Shown here in pieces: positions 45,695 to 53,919 of a DNA stretch of 64,000 bases. Made by a program: the position numbers and the translations under genes. The DNA lies in NCBI RefSeq assembly GCF_019956415.1, contig NZ_JAHBDK010000012.1, forward strand, positions 62,001-126,000, given 5' to 3'. Position 1 is the stretch's first letter, and each line of letters starts with the position of its first letter. Below the pieces are notes generated by a model, which worked only from the letters and a program-made list of their open reading frames with translations, was not told where the DNA came from and did not search any database. This DNA comes from Pseudomonas sp. GL-B-19. GTDB taxonomy: Bacteria; Pseudomonadota; Gammaproteobacteria; Pseudomonadales; Pseudomonadaceae.

Positions 45695-45724
45695 CGGCGA
45701 CTGTAACAACAGTCGCCGTTTTTT
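45695..45724 (+). terminator. Rho-independent terminator of the catabolic operon
   Basis: CGGCGACTGT/ACAGTCGCCG, a perfect 10-bp stem with an AACA loop, followed by TTTTTT. Confidence 0.93.
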
Positions 45725-45745
45725 CGTTGGCTCGAAAACACTTCA

Positions 45746-46399
45746 TCACCAACTGCCATAGGGGATGCCGAAACGTTCGATGTAGCGTTGGGAGGAGTCT
45801 TTGATCTTGCCGTAAAAGCCGTTGTATTTGCCTTGATCGGGTCCTAACGGTTCGATGCCGACTTGCCCTCGGTCGACTTTGTGGGCGCGGAAGCAGTCGT
45901 CGCAGACCCAGACCTGAATGATGCCTCCCGGCGCCAGTCCCAGATTCAGGGCTGCACTCAGGTTAGCGGTGAACTGAGGGGTTTCGTGGCAGCGCTGGGC
46001 CGTCGAGTTGCGCATCATTTCACGGGTGGATTCGGAGATATCGATCCAGCCGGCGTAGGTCTTGCGTTCGACTGTCGATTGCCAACGCACGAAGATGCGT
46101 TTCGGCAGGTCTGCGCCCAGCACTGGCATGCCGGCACCGCCAATACCCACCCAACCCCGCGCATTTTCGGTTCCATCTTCATGATCACTTCTTGCGGCTG
46201 CACCCGATGCGACAGAGTGAAATATCCGACCATTGATGTCTTCGACTGCCGAGGTCTCGACCCACACCGTCATGTGGGCGGGTTCGGTAAAACCGATGTA
46301 CCACCACCGTGTTTTGGGGTCGTTTTTGGCCGATAGTGGATCGACAGGATGGCATGCACTTATCGTTGCGAGTGCGAACAAAGCGGTCAGAATTTTCAT
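45746..46399 (-). CDS. DUF2931 lipoprotein, probable Tle1 immunity (copy 2)
   Basis: A 217-aa lipoprotein with signal MKILTALFALATISAC (lipobox SAC) and a DUF2931 domain of beta strands containing TRWWYIGFTEPAHMTVWVET and GWIDISESTREMM. It is nearly identical to the adjacent copy over most of its length. The two differ at the N terminus, in a CDDCFR (here) versus WDDCFR segment, and near the C terminus (PDQGKYNGFYGKIKD). Periplasmic anchoring fits protection from a phospholipase delivered into the periplasm. The frame runs upstream to 46555, but this overlaps copy 1. Confidence 0.82.
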   Translation of the reverse strand: MKILTALFALATISACHPVDPLSAKNDPKTRWWYIGFTEPAHMTVWVETSAVEDINGRIFHSVASGAAARSDHEDGTENARGWVGIGGAGMPVLGADLPKRIFVRWQSTVERKTYAGWIDISESTREMMRNSTAQRCHETPQFTANLSAALNLGLAPGGIIQVWVCDDCFRAHKVDRGQVGIEPLGPDQGKYNGFYGKIKDSSQRYIERFGIPYGSW

Positions 46400-46451
46400 G
46401 GTTACAGTGTTCATTCCGGTACATGAGGGGGGTGTATCCGTACGGCATCCC
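46400..46451 (-). other. Scar of the tle1 3' end between the immunity genes
   Basis: Minus-strand translation gives DAVRIHPPHVPE then a stop, directly after the copy 1 stop codon. This matches the last residues of the effector (DAVRVYHPHVPEWTL). So the tandem duplication unit began inside tle1. The Trp codon is now a TGA stop. Confidence 0.9.
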
Positions 46452-47108
46452 TCACCAACTGCCATAGGGGATGCCGAAACGTTCGATGTAGCGTTGGGAG
46501 GAGTCTTTGATCTTCCAGGCGTAGCGCCCTTCATTTTTGCCAAGATAAGGGCCAAGAGGCTCGATACCGACTTGCCCTCGGTCGACTTTGTGGGCGCGGA
46601 AACAGTCGTCCCAGACCCAGACCTGAATGATGCCGCCCGGCGCCAGTCCCAGATTCAGGGCTGCACTCAGGTTAGCGGTGAACTGAGGGGTTTCGTGGCA
46701 GCGCTGGGCCGTCGAGTTGCGCATCATTTCGCGGGTGGTTTCGGAGATATCAATCCAGCCTGCGTAGGTCTTGCGCTCGACTATCGATTGCCAGCGCACG
46801 AAGATGCGTTTCGGCAGGTCTGCGCCCAGCACTGGCATGCCGGCACCGCCAATACCCACCCAACCCCGCGCATTTTCGGTTCCATCTTCATGATCACTTC
46901 TTGCGGCTGCACCCGATGCGACAGAGTGAAATATCCGACCTTTGATGTCTTCAACTACCGAGGTCTCGACCCAAACCGTCATGTGGGCGGGTTCGGTAAA
47001 ACCGATGTACCACCAACGTGTTTTGGGGTCGTTTTTAGCTGACAGTGGGTCGACGGCCTGGCAGGCTCCTATCGATAAAAACACTAAAAGTGAGAAAAGT
47101 ATTTTCAT
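46452..47108 (-). CDS. DUF2931 lipoprotein, probable Tle1 immunity (copy 1)
   Basis: A 218-aa lipoprotein with signal MKILFSLLVFLSIGAC (lipobox GAC) and the DUF2931 domain. Its ATG lies 5 bases after tle1's stop region (TAACCATG), so it is coupled to the effector gene; a longer start at 47123 overlaps tle1. DUF2931 proteins are commonly encoded next to Tle1-type lipases, hence the immunity assignment. This is from context, not from a known structure. Confidence 0.82.
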   Translation of the reverse strand: MKILFSLLVFLSIGACQAVDPLSAKNDPKTRWWYIGFTEPAHMTVWVETSVVEDIKGRIFHSVASGAAARSDHEDGTENARGWVGIGGAGMPVLGADLPKRIFVRWQSIVERKTYAGWIDISETTREMMRNSTAQRCHETPQFTANLSAALNLGLAPGGIIQVWVWDDCFRAHKVDRGQVGIEPLGPYLGKNEGRYAWKIKDSSQRYIERFGIPYGSW

Positions 47109-47110
47109 GG

Positions 47111-48700
47111 TTACAGCGTCCATTCCGGTACATGAGGGTGGTACACCCGTACGGCATCCGCCGTCGGGACATGGGCATAGGCCAGTTGAAATGTGGTGGC
47201 GCGTGGTCCCGAGAGAAAGGTCGGGTTCCAGTGCGCTGACTGATGGATGTAGTGCAGCTTCAGTAATTTCTCCTCACTCGACGTAATGTTGTAGTCACCC
47301 GCGACGAATCGCTCACAAAGACTTTTCAAGTCGTCCGGCACATCGGTTTCTGGCTCGTCTGGGATGGGTAAGAATTCACAGCCGTGTTTTTTCGCCGCCT
47401 CATACATCACCCGCAGGTACACCAGCGACAATCCAGCGCCGATCTTGCGCCGTAGCTGCAACCCGACAAACACGCGCTTTTGTTTCGGCGCATGTTGCTC
47501 TCTTGGTTCAGGCCGTAGCGTTACCGGGGCAGGGGTGATCAGCTCCAGCATCTCCAGTGGCCAACCCTTGGTGTGCCACTTCGCCCGTTCCTGTTGGGCT
47601 TCGCAGTAGATCGAAGTGGTTTTTACGTCGGTGAATTCGCCAACCTCCAAGGCCTGCATCGGGCTGAGTAAGACGCACTCTTCGATTTCATCGCGGTAAC
47701 CACCGCCGATATCCGAGTGAACGCCCGGCAGGCTGATTTCCGAATGATCCGGGCTGACGCTGTTGAGGGCGAAATTGGCGCGGTACTCGTCCCGTGCTAC
47801 CAGTTGCACAACATTGGGAAAGAAGCGCGGCATCAAATACAACTTGACCCCCGGGGCTGCCGGGCTGCGCACATAGCCCAGGTTACTCAGGCCGCCCACA
47901 GACGCGACAGTGTCGAACAGGCCGATAAACCCGGTGCTGACCCCTTCACCAAACACCTTGCTGAACCCTCGGGCGAACAGGCTGTCCGGCAGGTTCAGGG
48001 TTTCCCTGAGCGCATTGTCGGACCTGTTCAGGCACAAGCAGGCGAAATGTCGGGCGGCGGCCGCACCACGGCTGAAGCCAAAGACATCGAAGATCAGGCG
48101 CTGAATCTGGATGTTTGGGTTGCGACTATGAAAGATGCGTAATCGTTGTTTGATCAGATCGAACGCGAGATTCACCCGTGCTTCGATACCTGTATCTCCT
48201 CGGCCCAATGCCGCACCGAGTAGGCTGTCTTGCTCGCCAGCCGTTGTGCCAATGCCTTCGATGTAGACCTTATCGAATGCCAGTTTCTTCTGAATAATTT
48301 CTTGTGCTGTCGACTCCAAGTACAAGTCATACAACCGCTTAACATTCGTCACTTCCCCTCCATAACTACTGTCAGGGTCTTGCATGTACGGCTTGCAACT
48401 CCCATCCATATCCTGCTTGGACACTGGATGATGAGCGCCGCACTTTCGCCCCATCTCGACATTGAACGGGTTGTTGCCAGTGCCATCGAAAAACACCCCG
48501 ATACGCAGAGTGATCTTCACCCGCGAGGCTTCCTCACGTGCTTCCCTGGCTTCCCAGGCTGTGTTGAGCGCCTCTTCCCTTGTCCGTTGTCGGGCCATTG
48601 CTTCGTCATATTTGCGTTGTTCCGCTGCCTGGTCCGGTCGCGGGCCTCGACTGCGGCTGCGGCAAATCGCACATTGGCAACCCCCAGAGCCATTTTTCAT
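47111..48700 (-). CDS. Tle1-like type VI phospholipase effector (DUF2235)
   Basis: A 529-aa alpha/beta hydrolase. Landmarks are FFDGTGNNPFN (residues 70-80), the nucleophile elbow GFSRGAAAARHFA (Ser 210), the acid-carrying GLFDTVASVGG and the His in LPGVHSDIGGGYRDE, the usual Tle1 triad. Such effectors degrade membrane phospholipids in rival bacteria after type VI delivery. There is no signal peptide and no VgrG or PAAR gene alongside. The N terminus has CQCAIC Cys pairs followed by a charged helix. The ATG at 48700 has GAGGGA upstream and is preferred to 48721. Confidence 0.85.
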   Translation of the reverse strand: MKNGSGGCQCAICRSRSRGPRPDQAAEQRKYDEAMARQRTREEALNTAWEAREAREEASRVKITLRIGVFFDGTGNNPFNVEMGRKCGAHHPVSKQDMDGSCKPYMQDPDSSYGGEVTNVKRLYDLYLESTAQEIIQKKLAFDKVYIEGIGTTAGEQDSLLGAALGRGDTGIEARVNLAFDLIKQRLRIFHSRNPNIQIQRLIFDVFGFSRGAAAARHFACLCLNRSDNALRETLNLPDSLFARGFSKVFGEGVSTGFIGLFDTVASVGGLSNLGYVRSPAAPGVKLYLMPRFFPNVVQLVARDEYRANFALNSVSPDHSEISLPGVHSDIGGGYRDEIEECVLLSPMQALEVGEFTDVKTTSIYCEAQQERAKWHTKGWPLEMLELITPAPVTLRPEPREQHAPKQKRVFVGLQLRRKIGAGLSLVYLRVMYEAAKKHGCEFLPIPDEPETDVPDDLKSLCERFVAGDYNITSSEEKLLKLHYIHQSAHWNPTFLSGPRATTFQLAYAHVPTADAVRVYHPHVPEWTL

Positions 48701-48896
48701 GGATGCATCCCTCGAGCGCAAAGCCCTTCCCTGGGCGCCAGATCAAATGATTGGTGTCAGGGAGAAACGATGCGCTCTTGGGAATGGGCGACGCTGCCAG
48801 TCGCAGCCTGATTACTTGTAGGATCGGGATGGGATGCTTGAAGCCCGGGGATGTCAGAAAAGGCTTCAGGCAATGAACAGTGGCGAGGGAGCTTGT

Positions 48897-48990
48897 TGTG
48901 GCGAGGGGGCTCGCCCCCGTTCGGTTGCGCAGCAGCCGTCGTTTTTTGGGGCTGCTGCGCGGCCCAACGGGGGCGAGCCCCCTCGCCACA
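48897..48990. repeat. Long REP-type inverted repeat
   Basis: TGTGGCGAGGGGGCTCGCCC and on, with its complement at the other end (about 25 bp of outer stem), plus an inner stem GCGCAGCAGCC/GGCTGCTGCGC around a T6 loop. A partial extra copy of the outer arm lies at 48880-48896. This is the style of paired extragenic repeat abundant in P. fluorescens-group genomes. It separates tle1 and the DUF6124 gene. Confidence 0.85.
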
Positions 48991-48998
48991 GGAAGCGG

Positions 48999-49358
48999 TT
49001 ACGCAGCGGGCTCGATGTGATCCAGCACCCGGTTCGCAGTGATCTCCGCCACCATGATGCTGTTGGAAATACCCAGTAGGGCATAACGCGACTCACCCTC
49101 CAGATGATCGACCAAGTGATGGACCATTACATCCACCGAGGCCAGCGTCTCGACCAAGAAAACCGCCAGGGTTTCGGCTGTCGCCTCCGGGTCCACGGCA
49201 AACAGTTTGCTGGGTTTACGCGCGGTGGCTTTGATGTCGGCATTCGACGGGAAGTGGAAGTTGAGCGCGCACTCGGCGGCCTCGTTGAGTTTTTTTGAAT
49301 CGGGTTCGTACGGGGAAGCCGGATCGGTGTCTGGCGGATTAGGCGTTACTTTGAACAT
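48999..49358 (-). CDS. DUF6124 family protein
   Basis: A 119-aa Pseudomonas-specific protein beginning MFKVTPNPPDTDPASPYEPD and ending ISNSIMVAEITANRVLDHIEP. It has a Pro-rich N terminus, a KLFAVDPEATAETLAVF middle and a helical C half. Function unknown; not exported. The ATG at 49358 has TAGGAG 7 bases upstream. The open frame that continues to 49520 is probably an untranslated leader. Confidence 0.82.
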   Translation of the reverse strand: MFKVTPNPPDTDPASPYEPDSKKLNEAAECALNFHFPSNADIKATARKPSKLFAVDPEATAETLAVFLVETLASVDVMVHHLVDHLEGESRYALLGISNSIMVAEITANRVLDHIEPAA

Positions 49359-49776
49359 GGTGAAGCTCCTAGAGATATGGAGCTGCCACGATTCGCTGCG
49401 AAACGAAAATAAGGTGGCAACTGTACGCGGGTTCGCAGACCAGGACTCTAGGAACCCGGCAGACCCGAAGGTCTCCCACGCACAGCCGCCATGACAATAG
49501 AGACAGACCTGACGAAGCATCTGTTCATGGACGGTAGACGTTGTGCGTCTAGAGATTACCCGGGCTGCGAAACCCGATCACTGATGGGCAGTGACACGAA
49601 TCAAGTTACCGAGCGGCCCCAAGGCGCACAAGCCGGCGGATTCTGGCGTAGCCGTAGGCAACGGCGCAAGGTTTTGTGGCTTTCAGGACGTAACCTGGAA
49701 GGGTTTTAAACAACCCCTTTCGGGCGATGTTTAATACCCCAAGTCCCCAGGGTGGGAACTCGAAGATTTGGCTGGC
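49359..49776. other. Intergenic/leader region of the DUF6124 gene
   Basis: A 418-base region. It contains TCACTG/CAGTGA (49578-49594) and GGGTT/AACCC (about 49700) hairpins and open frames on both strands. A plus-strand 72-aa frame (49491-49709) ends in a Trp/Arg-rich segment, RRQRRKVLWLSGRNLEGF. Whether this is protein or structured RNA is unclear. Confidence 0.35.
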
Positions 49777-50811
49777 TCAGGATTCGTTGTGACCAGAGAC
49801 GGGTTTTGAGGTGGTTTGCTTTTGTGCGCGCCAAGTGGCGGGCGGCATGCCGAACTGGGTGATGAACCAGCGTGTGAAGGAGCTCGCCATGGAATACCCG
49901 AGCATGTCGGCGATGCGCCCCAGCGAATAATTCGGATTGTCCAGGTAACGCAGGACCAGATCGCGGCGCACGTCGTTGATCAGATCGTTGAAGGCGCAGC
50001 CGTCATCTTTGAGGCGACGTTGCAGCGTCCGTACGTTCATGCCCTGGGTCTGGGCGATCTGCTCAATGGTGGCGCGCCCCATTGGCAGCAGCACGTAAAT
50101 GGCCTTGCGCACCTCGAACAGCAACGACGGTCCTTCATCGCTCAGCAACGAGTCCAGATAACCCTGCGCGTAACGTGCCATGGCCGGGTCGGCATGAGGG
50201 TTGGTCACGTCCAGGCTGGCATTGGGGCAGACGATGCCGTTGAACTCGCTGCCGAACTCCAGCGTGCAACCGAACAGGCGGCGATGCAGTTGCAGGTTGT
50301 CCGGAGGCTGGTGCGTGAAGTTGACGCTGTAGGGATGCCAGTGCGCACCGAGCAGGGCCGCGCACAAACGGAACATGACACCGATGGCCAGCTCGTTGGC
50401 TTGCCGGGAGGGCATGGGCGTGTCGGTCACCACCTCCTCGCGAATGATCACCATCTTGCCGGCCTCTTCAATGAAGATCGCCAGTGAGTCGTTCATCAAG
50501 TGACGGTAATGCACCACGACCTGCAAGGCGTCCCGCAGCGTACGCTGGTGAGTGAGCAGCAGGCTGACCACCCCGAAATCCGAGAGGTGGCGCGACTCGG
50601 CCATGCTCAGGCCGAAGCTCTGGCAGCCACTGGCGACGGCTGAATCTTCCAGTACGCGCACCGCGGAATCGATGGGAATCCGATGTTCCGGTGCTAACAA
50701 CTGAGCCCTGCTCAAGCCACTGGCAGCCAGTACATCGCGCGGGTTAAACCCCAGGTACTGGGTGACCTCCAGGTAGTTGGTCAAGACGGCGGCGCGAACA
50801 AGCTTGGTCAT
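49777..50811 (-). CDS. AraC-family regulator with arabinose-binding-like N domain
   Basis: A 344-aa regulator of the type with an N-terminal AraC-like ligand domain of about 190 residues (VLAASGLSRAQLLAPEHRIP, SFGLSMAESRHLSDFG) and C-terminal HTH (MNVRTLQRRLKDDGCAFNDL, LGRIADMLGYSMASSFTRWF). Regulators of this subtype often control lipid or sterol catabolic genes. It is divergent from the hydrolase and lipid cluster at 51164-62597, the most probable target. Confidence 0.88.
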   Translation of the reverse strand: MTKLVRAAVLTNYLEVTQYLGFNPRDVLAASGLSRAQLLAPEHRIPIDSAVRVLEDSAVASGCQSFGLSMAESRHLSDFGVVSLLLTHQRTLRDALQVVVHYRHLMNDSLAIFIEEAGKMVIIREEVVTDTPMPSRQANELAIGVMFRLCAALLGAHWHPYSVNFTHQPPDNLQLHRRLFGCTLEFGSEFNGIVCPNASLDVTNPHADPAMARYAQGYLDSLLSDEGPSLLFEVRKAIYVLLPMGRATIEQIAQTQGMNVRTLQRRLKDDGCAFNDLINDVRRDLVLRYLDNPNYSLGRIADMLGYSMASSFTRWFITQFGMPPATWRAQKQTTSKPVSGHNES

Positions 50812-51163
50812 GCGTGGGTCTTCCCTGGGCCGGTTAAGGTGGAAATGAGCGTGGCGACTATATCCAGCACGTCATGAAATGGAAAGTTGTTGCGTAAGCG
50901 CCGGCGAGCGCCCGTTGCTTCCTCTAATCGCCCCGTCTCATCGAGATAAATCCGCTCACGTATTGATTACAGTGGCCTTGGGCAAACCTGCTGTGGTTTT
51001 CGACCAGCGGGCACCTCATGTCGGCACCGTGAAATTTGTCATGAAAAGAAAAGTGACTGACGTCCAATGAAAAGCGCCCGGGGTGGGGGGTCTTTAATGT
51101 CAGCACAACAAAAATCTCTGACCAACGAGTCAGTAGAGTCATCGAGAAAGCGTAGGTGCTGAC
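50812..51163. promoter_or_regulatory. Divergent promoter region, regulator and lipid cluster
   Basis: 352 bases without a supported gene, between divergently transcribed genes. Operators for the AraC-type regulator are expected here, but I cannot point to a specific site. Confidence 0.4.
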
Positions 51164-51730
51164 GTGGACAAACTGAATACTGTCGCAACCGTTTTGATCG
51201 TGCCGGGCCTGCGTGAGCATGTGGCCGAGCATTGGCAGACATTGCTTGAAGCCAGACTCTGCAAAGTACGCAGCGTCCCGCCGCTTGAAACCGACAAACT
51301 CGACTGCGCTGCACGGGTTCGCGCGATCCAGCACGAACTGGATCAGATCGAAGGGCCGGTGATTCTGGTTGCCCACAGTGCCGGTGTGTTGATGGTCGCG
51401 CACTGGGCAGCGTTGCACAGTCGTCCGATCAAGGGTGCTCTGCTGGCCGCGCCACCGGACCTCGAGGCTACTTGGCCGCAAGGCTACCCCACTTCTGAAT
51501 CCCTGCGGGCCCATGGCTGGGATCCGCTCCCCCAAGGTCCGTTGCCGTTCCCAAGCCTGGTGGCCGGCAGCACCAATGATCACCTCGCCAGTCTGGACGC
51601 CGTCACTCGCATGGCTCAAGGCTGGGGTGCCGAACTGCGCAATTTTGGCGCAGTGGGTCATCTCAATCCAGCTGCAGGATTTGGCCACTGGCCAGAAGCG
51701 CAAGCGCTCATCCTGGAACTGGACCGATAG
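51164..51730 (+). CDS. RBBP9/YdeN-family alpha/beta hydrolase
   Basis: A 188-aa serine hydrolase. It starts at a GTG with AGGTG upstream. TVLIVPGLREHVAEHWQ is the family opening; the nucleophile Ser lies in LVAHSAGVLMVAHW (family motif GHSxG, here AHSAG) near residue 68, an Asp in GSTNDHLASLD, and the final His in GAVGHLNPAAGFGHW. Likely an esterase with an unknown lipid or small ester substrate. It is 131 bases before the DUF1302 gene. Confidence 0.85.
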   Translation: MDKLNTVATVLIVPGLREHVAEHWQTLLEARLCKVRSVPPLETDKLDCAARVRAIQHELDQIEGPVILVAHSAGVLMVAHWAALHSRPIKGALLAAPPDLEATWPQGYPTSESLRAHGWDPLPQGPLPFPSLVAGSTNDHLASLDAVTRMAQGWGAELRNFGAVGHLNPAAGFGHWPEAQALILELDR

Positions 51731-51861
51731 TTCAGGCGCCGACTGGCTGTTAGCCAACCGGCATTTGCCCTCACTCCTGAGAAGCGCAAGTCCCTGGTAC
51801 AAGGGACTGCGTGAGGGCTGCTGCGCTTAAAACAAATACAAAAAGGCGGAGAAACATCGCA

Positions 51862-53865
51862 ATGCACAACAATAAGAGTCAAGGTTTCACGGTTCCGCGT
51901 TACACCTTGCTGGCTTCGGCCATCCTGGCTGCTTCCATGCCGACCGCCCAGGCGGTTGAACTGGATACGGGCAACCCGGACTGGACCGCGCGTATCGATA
52001 ACACCGTCAAGTACAACTACGGTGTGCGCACCGAAAGCGCCGACAAGCGCATGTTGGGGACGCCAAACAACAACGATGGCGACTACAACTTCCGCAAGTC
52101 CGGAACCAACATCACCAACCGTGTTGACCTGTTGACCGAGATGGACGTGGTCTACAAGAACGCCATGGGCTTTCGTGTCAGTGCTGCCAGCTGGTACGAC
52201 AAGGCTTATGAAAACACCGGTTCCAACTCCAACCCGTTCGTCAACGGCAATGACTCACGGTCCGGTCTGGTCGCTAACGACCCACGCCTGGCCGGCGTCA
52301 CCAACGACAACGTCGGCTTTGGCAGCCCGCACCTGAGCAACTACGCCCAGCGTTATTACACCGGTCCGTCTGGCGAAATTCTCGATGCTTTCGTGTTCTA
52401 CAGCACTGAAGTGGGCGAGGAGTCTTTGTTCAGCGCCAAGGCCGGTCAGCACAACGTGTTCTGGGGCGAGACCATTCTCAACCCGGTGCACTCGATCAGC
52501 TACGGCCAGTCCGGCCTCGACCTGGCCAAACTGGCTGCGTCGCCGGGTACAGAAGCCAAGGAGTTGTTCGTTCCGCGTAACCAGTTGTCGATGTCGTTCA
52601 CCGTTAACCCCGAGTTGACCGTCGGGGCCCAGTACTTCATGGATTGGGACGCCGCTCGCCTGCCTGAAGCGGGCACCTACTACGGTGGTTCCGATCTGTT
52701 GGGCTTTGGCGCGAAATCGTTCCTGTTGGGCAACACCAACGCCGTGGTTCCGGGCAGCCCGCTGGGTTGTGGCCTGGCACCGTGCAACGCGTTGACCAAC
52801 GTGCGTCGCGGTCATGACCTGGATCCGCACAACAGCGGTGACTGGGGCGTGATGGCCAAGTGGTCGCCGGCCTGGCTGGACGGGACGCTCGGCGTCTACT
52901 ACCGCGAAACCTCGGACATCCTGCCGCAAGCCTGGCTGGATGCCAGAGGCATCTCCTCGGCCAACCCGAACGGCACCCGGCCAGCCGGGCAAGTGCCGGC
53001 GGTGGTCAACACGCTCAACTCGTTGAGCACCGCCACCTATCAACTGGCCTATGCCGACAACATCAAGATTGCCGGTCTGAGTCTGTCCAAGGATGTCGGT
53101 GGTGTGAGCGTGGGTTCGGACCTGAACATCCGTCACAACATGCCGCTGGCCAGTATCCCGGCCATCGTCAGCACCACCAGCCCGCTGGGTCTGGGCCAAG
53201 GCCTCGGCCTGTTGCCGGCGCGCACGGCGTCCACGGGTGTGATCTACGACACCCCGAGCCGCGGCGACAGCATGAGCGCCACTGGCGATACCTTGCACTG
53301 GACGCTGAACGGTCTGATGACCCTGCCGAAAACGCCGGTGTTCGATTCGGCAACCCTGCTGGGCGAGCTGTATTACAGCAACCTGCTCAAGCTCGATGAC
53401 AAGAACGAAGCGCTCTACAAGGGCAAAGGCACCTATCGCGGCATCGACCAGCCGACCCGGGACAACTGGGGCGTCGCGGTCAACTTCACACCGACCTGGT
53501 ACCAGGTGTTTCCCGGTGTTGACCTCAACGCGCCAATGTCCGTCAACGTCGGCCTCGCCGGCGTGTCACCGGTCTCCGGTGGCGGTGCCAAGGACACTGG
53601 AAACTATGCGTTGGGCGTCGGCGCCATTGTGTACAACAAATACTTTGTCGACCTGAAGTACGTGGACTCCTTCGGCCAAACCGACAAGTGCAATAAAAGT
53701 GGCGTGAGCACTGGCCCGACCGGTGGCGATGGCTCTACTCCGAACGCCTTTAGCGGCAACGAAAACTACGCCTGTTTCGCCGGTGGCTACTCGTCCTTCT
53801 CCGGTGGTGGTGCAACGACTGAGGACCGTGGCGCCGTGTACCTGACGATGAAAACAACCTTCTGA
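51862..53865 (+). CDS. DUF1302 outer-membrane protein
   Basis: A 667-aa predicted outer-membrane barrel. It has a signal peptide with cleavage near TAQA-VE, opens GNPDWTARIDNTVKYNYGVR and has repeated beta strands to a C-terminal YLTMKTTF ending in Phe. Proteins of this family travel with DUF1329 and RND partners in clusters for hydrophobic substrates, so uptake or export of long-chain or steroid-like lipids is suspected. The ATG at 51862 has GGAG upstream; the open frame to 51811 is not used. Confidence 0.88.
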   Translation: MHNNKSQGFTVPRYTLLASAILAASMPTAQAVELDTGNPDWTARIDNTVKYNYGVRTESADKRMLGTPNNNDGDYNFRKSGTNITNRVDLLTEMDVVYKNAMGFRVSAASWYDKAYENTGSNSNPFVNGNDSRSGLVANDPRLAGVTNDNVGFGSPHLSNYAQRYYTGPSGEILDAFVFYSTEVGEESLFSAKAGQHNVFWGETILNPVHSISYGQSGLDLAKLAASPGTEAKELFVPRNQLSMSFTVNPELTVGAQYFMDWDAARLPEAGTYYGGSDLLGFGAKSFLLGNTNAVVPGSPLGCGLAPCNALTNVRRGHDLDPHNSGDWGVMAKWSPAWLDGTLGVYYRETSDILPQAWLDARGISSANPNGTRPAGQVPAVVNTLNSLSTATYQLAYADNIKIAGLSLSKDVGGVSVGSDLNIRHNMPLASIPAIVSTTSPLGLGQGLGLLPARTASTGVIYDTPSRGDSMSATGDTLHWTLNGLMTLPKTPVFDSATLLGELYYSNLLKLDDKNEALYKGKGTYRGIDQPTRDNWGVAVNFTPTWYQVFPGVDLNAPMSVNVGLAGVSPVSGGGAKDTGNYALGVGAIVYNKYFVDLKYVDSFGQTDKCNKSGVSTGPTGGDGSTPNAFSGNENYACFAGGYSSFSGGGATTEDRGAVYLTMKTTF

Positions 53866-53919
53866 TTCACAACTTTGATTCACCACTGATTTGCTCAATG
53901 CAAGCAGGAGAATAACAAT

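Noticed and set aside
46400..46555. N-terminal extension of the second DUF2931 gene.
   Set aside because: It is antisense-type overlap with copy 1 and places sequence before the lipoprotein signal; the ATG at 46399 gives a proper lipobox.
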